Positions 1 to 4,671 of a DNA stretch of 8,636 nt are shown piece by piece. A program made the translations under genes and the position numbers. The notes under the pieces are model-generated. The model worked only from the letters and a program-made list of their open reading frames with translations. It was not told the origin of the DNA and made no database searches. Position 1 is the first letter of the stretch; every line of letters begins with the position of its first letter. Source of the stretch: Deltaproteobacteria bacterium (GTDB lineage: Bacteria; Myxococcota; Polyangia; Polyangiales; B10-G4); the NCBI GenBank assembly GCA_019312705.1, contig JAFDCW010000417.1, positions 1 through 8,636 on the forward strand, in the 5' to 3' direction.

Positions 1-55
1 CAGTTCGTCACATGCTCGATTGAACGGCGGTCTACGGCGCATTGCAGGCCTCGGG

Positions 56-84
56 TTTTCCTCCGGGCCCCGGGCGGGTAGAAT
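56..84 (+). promoter_or_regulatory. Candidate promoter of the Cys-rich lipoprotein gene
   Basis: A TAGAAT hexamer at 79-84 matches the sigma-70 -10 consensus at 5 of 6 positions. A weak -35 (TTTTCC, 56-61) lies exactly 17 bp upstream. The -10 ends 8 nt before the ATG at 93, so transcription would begin at or within a few bases of the start codon. This spacing resembles that seen before two other plus-strand genes in the window and supports the start at 93 over the upstream ATG at 42. The -35 is poor, so the call rests on the -10 and its position. Confidence 0.42.
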
Positions 85-92
85 GGAAGGCG

Positions 93-1235
93 ATGGTTCG
101 GGCGAATCGGCGGTACGCGCACATCGTCGCCTTGGTGGCGCTGGCGGCGCCGTTGTTGATTGCCTCGGGCTGCGGGCGGATCGGCTTCGATTCCGGCGAA
201 CGAGGAGTCGCAGACGGCTCCATGGATTCGGCCCTCGATTCCGGGCCGACGATCCGTACCCGCGACGGCGGCGACGCGCGAGGGGACGTCGGGCCGGACC
301 CCGTTTGCGGCGACGGGGACGTCAACGGCGGCGATGAGTGCGACGACGGCAACGGCATCGAGGGAGACGGTTGTGACAACGACTGCACGTTCTCGTGTGC
401 TGCCGGAGCGGCGTGCGACGACGGGGAACTCTGCAATGGGGAAGAGGCGTGCTTCACGGCTGCGCATCTCTGCGTGCAGAGCGGCCCGGCACCCGACGGT
501 ACGGATTGCGCTCTCTCGAGCCAGTGTCGAGGGGGAGCGTGCGCCCCCTTGGGTTGTGGAGACGGTGCGGTGGCTTCCCCCGAACAATGCGACGACGCCA
601 ATCTCATCGAAGGTGACGGCTGCGACAACGATTGCACCTTCTCCTGCGAGGCGTCCGTCGACTGCGACGACGGCAACTCATGCACCCGGGATGTCTGTTC
701 GGCTGCGAATGTATGCCAAGCGAGCACGCCATTCGGCGACGGCTCGGCTTGCGACCGCGACATGGACCCGGTCACCCGAGACATCTGCCTCCGTGCGACC
801 TGCCTGCCATCGCTCTGCGGCGACGGCTTCGTGGACCCGGCGACGCTGCCCGCTGAAGAATGCGACGACGGAAATCTGACGAACGGGGACGGGTGTGATG
901 CCGATTGCACATTCACCTGTTCCGCAGACATCGACTGTGCGGACCTGGAGGCCTGCAATGGGACCGAAACGTGCAATCTCGCTCGTCATTCATGTGTGCC
1001 AGGAACGCCGCTGGCCGACGGGGCGTCGTGCCCCGGGGGACAGTGCGCCAGCGAGACGTGCCTTTTCGTCGTCGACGGAGGCGTGCCCTCTGATGGCGGC
1101 GGCGCTTGCTGGACGAACGCCGACTGCACCATAGCCCGCGAGTACTGCTGCGGCGCGTGCAGGGGAATCTCCATAGGGAGTTGCGTCGCTATGACTTTCT
1201 TCTGTCCAGGTGTCTGCGATTCCGGGGGGGGGTGA
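93..1235 (+). CDS. Secreted Cys-rich lipoprotein with three DUF4215-type repeats
   Basis: Predicted 380-residue surface or periplasmic lipoprotein of unknown function. The N-terminus has basic residues (MVRANRRYAH), a hydrophobic stretch, then IASGC, a slightly off-consensus lipobox with the lipidated Cys at residue 27. After an acidic, Gly/Asp-rich spacer come three copies of the pattern CGDG...E(Q/E)CDD.N...GDGCD.DCTF.C, at about residues 72-102, 155-185 and 242-276. They are separated by other Cys-rich segments (CNGEEAC, CNGTETC), and a different Cys cluster (about 339-375) forms the C-terminus. Repeats of this type (DUF4215, 'Myxococcus Cys-rich repeat') are common in exported myxobacterial proteins and are presumably disulfide-bonded. 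An in-frame ATG at 42 would add 17 residues before the signal peptide; 93 is preferred because it begins directly at the signal peptide and sits just after a -10-like element. The last codons lie in a run of nine G. The gene converges on the pseudouridine synthase gene with a 3-bp gap. No binding partner can be inferred. Confidence 0.87.
   Translation: MVRANRRYAHIVALVALAAPLLIASGCGRIGFDSGERGVADGSMDSALDSGPTIRTRDGGDARGDVGPDPVCGDGDVNGGDECDDGNGIEGDGCDNDCTFSCAAGAACDDGELCNGEEACFTAAHLCVQSGPAPDGTDCALSSQCRGGACAPLGCGDGAVASPEQCDDANLIEGDGCDNDCTFSCEASVDCDDGNSCTRDVCSAANVCQASTPFGDGSACDRDMDPVTRDICLRATCLPSLCGDGFVDPATLPAEECDDGNLTNGDGCDADCTFTCSADIDCADLEACNGTETCNLARHSCVPGTPLADGASCPGGQCASETCLFVVDGGVPSDGGGACWTNADCTIAREYCCGACRGISIGSCVAMTFFCPGVCDSGGG
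306..920 (+). repeat. Three coding repeats of the CGDG/ECDDGN/GDGCD module
   Basis: Three copies of a roughly 31-35 codon module lie at 306-398, 555-647 and 816-920 within the lipoprotein gene. Copies 1 and 2 share GDGCDNDCTFSC exactly; copy 3 reads GDGCDADCTFTC and has a four-residue insertion before ECDDGN. The codons differ between copies at many third positions, so these are old protein-level repeats rather than a recent DNA duplication. Confidence 0.85.
1224..1232 (+). repeat. Homopolymer of nine G at the lipoprotein stop codon
   Basis: Nine consecutive G encode the final Gly-Gly-Gly directly before the TGA at 1233-1235. Losing or gaining one G would remove this stop: G10 adds a few codons, while G8 reads about 60 codons into the opposite-strand gene. 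Such tracts are prone to slippage in replication and to sequencing error. Confidence 0.8.
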
Positions 1236-1238
1236 CCC

Positions 1239-2159
1239 TCACCCCAAAGCGTCGATGAGCGCCTGGGGCGTCGCCGCCGTGAGGACCAGCTCCCGGCCAT
1301 CCTCCGGATGCGGGATCACCAGGCGCCGGGCGTGCAGCATCAGCCGCGGCCCGTGGGCGTCACGATTTCCGTACAGGTGGTCGCCGAGGATCGGTGCGCC
1401 GCGGCCCGAGAGGTGCACGCGGATTTGATGCATGCGCCCGGTGGTCGGCCGAGCCTCGACGAGGGCCCGGGGGCCGGCTCGACGCATCACCCGAAACTCG
1501 GTTCGTGAGGGTCGCCCGCCGGCGCGCACAGCGACGGAGCGGCGGCCCTGGGCCTTGAGGTACGCCTCGACGATGAAGCGGTCGGGCAGGCTCTGCTCTT
1601 CATCGAAGACGACGGCGTCGTAGGTCTTCAGGACCCGACGCTCGCTGAAGGCCTTTGCTAGCGACGCGTTTGCCTCCCGGCCCTTGGGCATTACGACGAC
1701 GCCGGAGGTCCCTGCGTCCAAGCGGTGGACCGCGAAGAGTTCCGGGGAGGGCGCACCGTCTCGCTCTTCGAGGAAACGCGCCGTCGCCGCGAGTAGATGG
1801 TCTCGGTCGGGGTTGCGCGTGGCGTTGGTCGGCAGGTTGGACGGCTTGTTTACGGCGATCAAAAGGGAGTCGTCGTGCACGATCGCCGCCTCGTCGAGGG
1901 TGACCCGCTTCGGCGCGTCTTCTCGCCACCGTCGAGGGTCATCGACTTCGACCCGCTCACCGCCTCGGAGTCTTTGCGAGGGGCGATCTGCGCGCCGACC
2001 GTCCACGGTGACCATGCCCGCCTCAACCAACTGCCGCGCCTCCCGGGTCGAAGAGACCACGCCGAGGCCCGTGAGGGCCTTGCCCACGACGCGGTCGAGG
2101 CGCTCAGCACCCGGGGCGAGGTCCGCGAGGAAGCGGATGCGTGGCGCCTTCCGAGGCAT
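1239..2159 (-). CDS. RluA-family RNA pseudouridine synthase with S4 domain
   Basis: Cytoplasmic enzyme that isomerises specific uridines to pseudouridine in rRNA or tRNA; 306 residues, close to the usual size of RluC/RluD. An S4 RNA-binding domain spans about residues 18-74 (RLDRVVGKAL..., VEAGMVTVDGRRADRPSQRL). The catalytic domain follows from about 93. Motif HRLDAGTSG at 145-153 holds the expected catalytic Asp148. The motif TGRMHQIRVHL (240-250) with APILGDHLYG (255-264) and RLMLHARRL (272-280) completes the family signature. The segment NKPSNLPTNAT (104-114) replaces the more usual NKPaGlvvHp, so this may be a divergent subgroup and the target uridine cannot be named. The ATG at 2157-2159 has no clear Shine-Dalgarno. 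The gene diverges from the response-regulator gene, and the GGTATACC palindrome at 2195-2202 could also supply a -10 for this strand. Its 3' end is 3 bp from the convergent lipoprotein gene. Confidence 0.93.
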   Translation of the reverse strand: MPRKAPRIRFLADLAPGAERLDRVVGKALTGLGVVSSTREARQLVEAGMVTVDGRRADRPSQRLRGGERVEVDDPRRWREDAPKRVTLDEAAIVHDDSLLIAVNKPSNLPTNATRNPDRDHLLAATARFLEERDGAPSPELFAVHRLDAGTSGVVVMPKGREANASLAKAFSERRVLKTYDAVVFDEEQSLPDRFIVEAYLKAQGRRSVAVRAGGRPSRTEFRVMRRAGPRALVEARPTTGRMHQIRVHLSGRGAPILGDHLYGNRDAHGPRLMLHARRLVIPHPEDGRELVLTAATPQALIDALG

Positions 2160-2173
2160 GGCTCACGGCTCAG

Positions 2174-2202
2174 CTTACAAGCCGTTGGTGCGGTGGTATA
2201 CC
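2174..2202 (+). promoter_or_regulatory. Candidate promoter of the response-regulator gene, with GGTATACC palindrome
   Basis: TATACC (2197-2202, 4/6 to TATAAT) lies 17 bp downstream of CTTACA (2174-2179, 4/6 to TTGACA) and ends 6 nt before the GTG start at 2209. That implies a leaderless or nearly leaderless transcript. The -10 is half of a perfect 8-bp palindrome, GGTATACC (2195-2202), so the same bases could act as a -10 for the divergent pseudouridine synthase gene, giving it a leader of about 28 nt. No good -35 is visible for that direction. Confidence 0.4.
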
Positions 2203-2208
2203 TCCTCC

Positions 2209-2574
2209 GTGGCACGTATTCTCCTCGTCGAAGACAACGAGCTCAACCGCGACATGCTCTCCCGTCGCCTCACCCGGAAGAGCTTCGACGTGATTATCGC
2301 CGTCGACGGCGTGGACGGCGTGGAGAAGGCCCAGGCCGAAAGTCCGGACCTGGTCATCATGGATATGAGCCTTCCGAAGATGGACGGGTGGGAAGCCACC
2401 CGGCGCCTGAAGGCCGATGAAAAGACGGCGCACATCCTCGTCATCGCCCTCACGGCCCACGCCATGAGCGGCGATCGGGAAAGGGCCCTCTCCGCGGGCT
2501 GCGACGACTACGACACCAAGCCCGTCGACTTCAAGCGTCTGGTGGACAAGGTAAACGCGCTCCTCAAAGGCTGA
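2209..2574 (+). CDS. Stand-alone CheY-like response regulator (receiver domain only)
   Basis: A 121-residue single-domain receiver protein expected to take a phosphoryl group from a histidine kinase or phosphotransfer domain. All key residues are present: acidic pocket Glu8-Asp9 (ILLVEDN), phosphoacceptor Asp52 (VIMDMSLPKMDG), Thr82 and Lys104 (TKPVDF). No output domain follows, so it probably acts by protein contact or as a relay intermediate. The frame is open far upstream, but the GTG at 2209 gives the standard receiver beginning (ARILLVEDN) and standard length, and sits 6 nt after a -10-like hexamer. An in-frame ATG at 2158 would add 17 residues unlike a receiver and would overlap the divergent gene's start. 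Residues 13-24, NRDMLSRRLTRK, are identical to the receiver of the neighbouring kinase, so the two are close paralogues. Its stop is 12 bp from the convergent kinase gene. The likely partner is the hybrid histidine kinase downstream, by inference. Confidence 0.9.
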   Translation: MARILLVEDNELNRDMLSRRLTRKSFDVIIAVDGVDGVEKAQAESPDLVIMDMSLPKMDGWEATRRLKADEKTAHILVIALTAHAMSGDRERALSAGCDDYDTKPVDFKRLVDKVNALLKG

Positions 2575-2586
2575 CTGCGACCGACG

Positions 2587-3663
2587 TCAGAACCCGAGGG
2601 ACACCGCGGCGAAGCCGAGCACCGCGAGGGTTGCGAGGAGGGCGAGCCACATCCACATGGGGGGTTGCTGGGCCGCGGCCGCAGGTCGCGCTTCGCCGAT
2701 GACCTTGACCCTGCGCGTATCGTCCGCAGACGGACGCGCAGCTATGTTCGATGGGGTCGGCGAGATTGCAGCGGGGTCGCTCTGCTTCGCCGCGGGGGAG
2801 ACGATGTCGACCGGACCTGACGTATCGGACTGTCCCTCGTGCTTTGCGGGCTCTTCTTGTTCTCGGGCCAGGGCGTTGGGCGTTTCTCCCCGAGTTTGCA
2901 GTCGGGGTCGCGGCGCCGGAGCGGGGTCGCTCGCGTGTGCCAAGCGGTCTTGCCAGAGGCGCTGGGTCGCCTCGCTTGCATAGGGAAGGAGGGCCTTGCC
3001 GAAGCTCACGACGCTCGCGAACCGACGGTCCCTGTCGCGGTCGAGGGCGCGCAGCATGACCTTTTCGAGGCCCTCCGGGATGTCGTCGCGGATGGCTCGC
3101 GGGGCTTCGAACTCCCCTTCGCTGACTAGGCGTACGAGGCCGATGAGGTTCCCCGCCACGTACAGCTTTCGACCGGTGATCGCGTGGTAAAGAATGGCCG
3201 CCACGGAGAACTGATCGGCCCGGGGGTCGAGGTCCCGCTCTCCGCGCCCCTGCTCCGGGGCCATGTACTCCGGGGTGCCGATGAACGAGTCGTCGACGGT
3301 GAGCGCCTCGCCGGCGCGCTCGACCAGCTTGGCGATGCCGAAATCGAGGACCTTCGCAGTGACCTGCTTCTTCTTGTCGGTGACCAGGAAGATATTTGCG
3401 GGCTTGATGTCGCGGTGCACGATGCCCTCGTCATGGGCCGCCGAGAGGGCGCCCAAGACCGGAAGCAGGATATCGATGGCTTCGCTCGGGCCGAGGATCT
3501 CGCGCTCGGTCAGGAGGTCCGCGAGGGTCTCGCCCTCGAGATACTCCATGACGATGTACGGAACATCGAAGCTGGCGGCGGGCGCCTGGTCGCTCGCCGA
3601 CGGTCGGGTACGACTGATGGGGTCGTCCTCGTTCTTGCGGTCTGCGGTCGGCGACTGCGACAC
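2587..3663 (-). CDS. Hanks-type Ser/Thr kinase, C-lobe and membrane anchor (3' part of a frameshifted gene)
   Basis: This frame carries the C-terminal part of the kinase that begins at 4459. Counting from the GTG at 3661-3663: hinge strand VPYIVMEYLEG (34-44), catalytic loop HRDIKPAN (83-90, Asp85), DFG (107-109) and MAPEQ (134-138) are all intact. A disordered Pro/Ser/Ala-rich linker (about 245-335) follows, then a hydrophobic helix (MWMWLALLATLAVLGFAAVS, about 336-355) only three residues from the end. The protein should therefore be anchored by its C-terminus with the kinase in the cytoplasm and no extracellular sensor. On its own this part lacks the Gly-rich loop and the ATP-binding Lys, which lie in the other frame upstream. 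A separate start at 3663 is possible but would give an incomplete kinase. The first ~35 residues (Ser/Thr/Pro/Asp-rich) continue the linker of the upstream frame. Rejoining needs removal of one base near 3671; the joined protein would be about 620 residues. Confidence 0.85.
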   Translation of the reverse strand: MSQSPTADRKNEDDPISRTRPSASDQAPAASFDVPYIVMEYLEGETLADLLTEREILGPSEAIDILLPVLGALSAAHDEGIVHRDIKPANIFLVTDKKKQVTAKVLDFGIAKLVERAGEALTVDDSFIGTPEYMAPEQGRGERDLDPRADQFSVAAILYHAITGRKLYVAGNLIGLVRLVSEGEFEAPRAIRDDIPEGLEKVMLRALDRDRDRRFASVVSFGKALLPYASEATQRLWQDRLAHASDPAPAPRPRLQTRGETPNALAREQEEPAKHEGQSDTSGPVDIVSPAAKQSDPAAISPTPSNIAARPSADDTRRVKVIGEARPAAAAQQPPMWMWLALLATLAVLGFAAVSLGF

Positions 3664-4459
3664 CGTTTCGCCCGTCGCCAGGCTGGGGCACGGCAGGGGA
3701 CTCGGACCATCCGGGCCCCGCCGTTGCGACGATGTTTCCGGCGCAGGAGATGCTGCCCGAGTCGATGAGGCGGACGACGTTTGGGTGATTGATCGTGCCG
3801 ATGAGCTTCATCTCCTGAATGAAGCGTTTGACCTCGACCGACGACGGGTCGCGGGCGACGCGGTCCGGGGACAGGCACTTGAGAGCGACCATCTGCCCCG
3901 TGCTGAGCTGCTTGGCGCGATAGACGGCGGCGAACCCGCCATGGCCGACCATGTCGAGGATTTCGTAGCTGTCGTTGACTACCGTGCCCTCTCGGAGACC
4001 CGCCGACAGATCGACCGCAGCTGCTGCCCCGGCGGCTTCGGCGGCAACGGCGGCTTCGGCGGCCTCATCTCGAATGCTCAGTTGGCTCTCGACCCGGGCG
4101 AGGAGAATCGGGAAGTCGATGGGCTTGGTCACGTAGTCGTTGGCGCCGCTGTTCAGGGCCTCGACGACGTCTTTGCTCTCGGTCTTCGCCGTGGCCATGA
4201 TGACCGGAAGCCGAGTCTTGGGGTGGTCCTCGCGGATCTTCTGCAGGCACTCGACGCCCGACATGCCGGGCATCATCACGTCGAGGAGGACCAGGTCGAT
4301 ACCCCCGGACGCGATGCGCTCCAGGGCGCTCGCCCCGTCTTCGGCGACCGGTGCGTCATATCCCTTTCGGGTGAGTCGACGAGAGAGCATGTCTCGATTG
4401 TCCTCGTTGTCGTCGACAACCAGGATCCGACCCTTCTGCTCCGCTTCGTCGCTGCGCAC
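3431..4459 (-). CDS. Receiver domain fused to Ser/Thr kinase N-lobe (5' part of a frameshifted gene)
   Basis: This is the N-terminal part of a response regulator/Ser-Thr kinase fusion. A complete receiver occupies residues 11-128: acidic pair Asp16-Asp17 (ILVVDDNED), phosphoacceptor Asp60 (LVLLDVMMPG), Thr90 and Lys112 (TKPIDF). An Ala/Glu-rich linker (131-150) leads to the kinase N-lobe: Gly-rich loop VGHGGFAAVY (171-180), ATP-anchoring Lys194 (VALK), helix-C Glu216 and NHPNVVRLIDSG (224-235). After about residue 263 (near 3671) this frame loses kinase similarity and its third-position G/C preference; both continue in the neighbouring frame ending at 2587. The remaining codons to 3431 are probably not real protein. 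The start is uncertain: GTG at 4459 is chosen because it begins just before the receiver, and a TTG at 4474 and GTG at 4543 are in frame. The gene is divergent from the hybrid histidine kinase. The frameshift could be an assembly error, a real mutation or, less likely, recoding. Confidence 0.8.
   Translation of the reverse strand: MRSDEAEQKGRILVVDDNEDNRDMLSRRLTRKGYDAPVAEDGASALERIASGGIDLVLLDVMMPGMSGVECLQKIREDHPKTRLPVIMATAKTESKDVVEALNSGANDYVTKPIDFPILLARVESQLSIRDEAAEAAVAAEAAGAAAAVDLSAGLREGTVVNDSYEILDMVGHGGFAAVYRAKQLSTGQMVALKCLSPDRVARDPSSVEVKRFIQEMKLIGTINHPNVVRLIDSGSISCAGNIVATAGPGWSESPAVPQPGDGRNGVAVADRRPQERGRPHQSYPTVGERPGARRQLRCSVHRHGVSRGRDPRGPPDRARDPRPERSHRYPASGLGRPLGGP
3665..3715 (-). other. 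Probable frameshift zone in the receiver-kinase gene
   Basis: Reading on the minus strand, third-position G/C is high in the upstream frame until about the codons GAC GGG (3671-3676) and high in the downstream frame from GAA ACG GTG onward (3669 and below). Dropping one base of the CCC run at 3671-3673 (plus strand) joins PGDG to ETVSQSPTADRK and yields one continuous kinase. CCCC-like runs nearby (3684-3687, 3696-3699) are also possible sites. Equivalent fixes are one extra base or two missing bases. Confidence 0.65.
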
Positions 4460-4530
4460 AGCCTCGCCGCCCAAGTACCCGTCCCCACCGTCGCCCGCGA
4501 CCGGCGCCCAAGCGGCGGGTCGGAAGCGAG

Positions 4531-4539
4531 AATGTACCA
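4531..4539 (-). promoter_or_regulatory. Possible extended -10 for the receiver-kinase gene in the 212-bp divergent intergenic region
   Basis: On the minus strand this reads TGGTACATT, a TGn extended -10 followed by TACATT (4/6). Transcription would start near 4524, leaving a leader of about 65 nt before the GTG at 4459. No convincing -35 is seen. The rest of 4460-4671, between the kinase and the histidine kinase, holds a small dyad GCCAA (4624-4628) - 12 nt - TTGGC (4641-4645) that could be an operator. No clear promoter is seen for the histidine kinase; TACCGT at 4656-4661 is only a weak -10 match. Confidence 0.25.
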
Positions 4540-4671
4540 GCACTGCCCGTCGGCGGCGAGCATGGACTACGCATCGCTTGCGTCCGGCCCGGTGCGTTTG
4601 TGTGCGGCAAGGTGAGGTACGGCGCCAAGGCTCTGGGAATTTGGCCTTCCGCTGGTACCGTAGCCCCGCCG

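Noticed and set aside
32..976. Long open frame of 314 codons on the minus strand
   Set aside because: It lies wholly antisense to the Cys-rich lipoprotein gene. Its Ser/Pro/Gln-rich, repeat-like translation merely mirrors the Cys/Asp/Gly repeats, and it has no domain or start signals.
1684..2208. N-terminal extension of the response regulator back to 1684
   Set aside because: This part is antisense to the pseudouridine synthase, is Arg/Ser-rich with no domain, and the receiver has a normal GTG start at 2209.
3263..4615. Plus-strand open frame of 450 codons across the kinase gene
   Set aside because: It is the antisense shadow of the receiver-kinase gene. The minus strand carries all recognisable receiver and kinase motifs.
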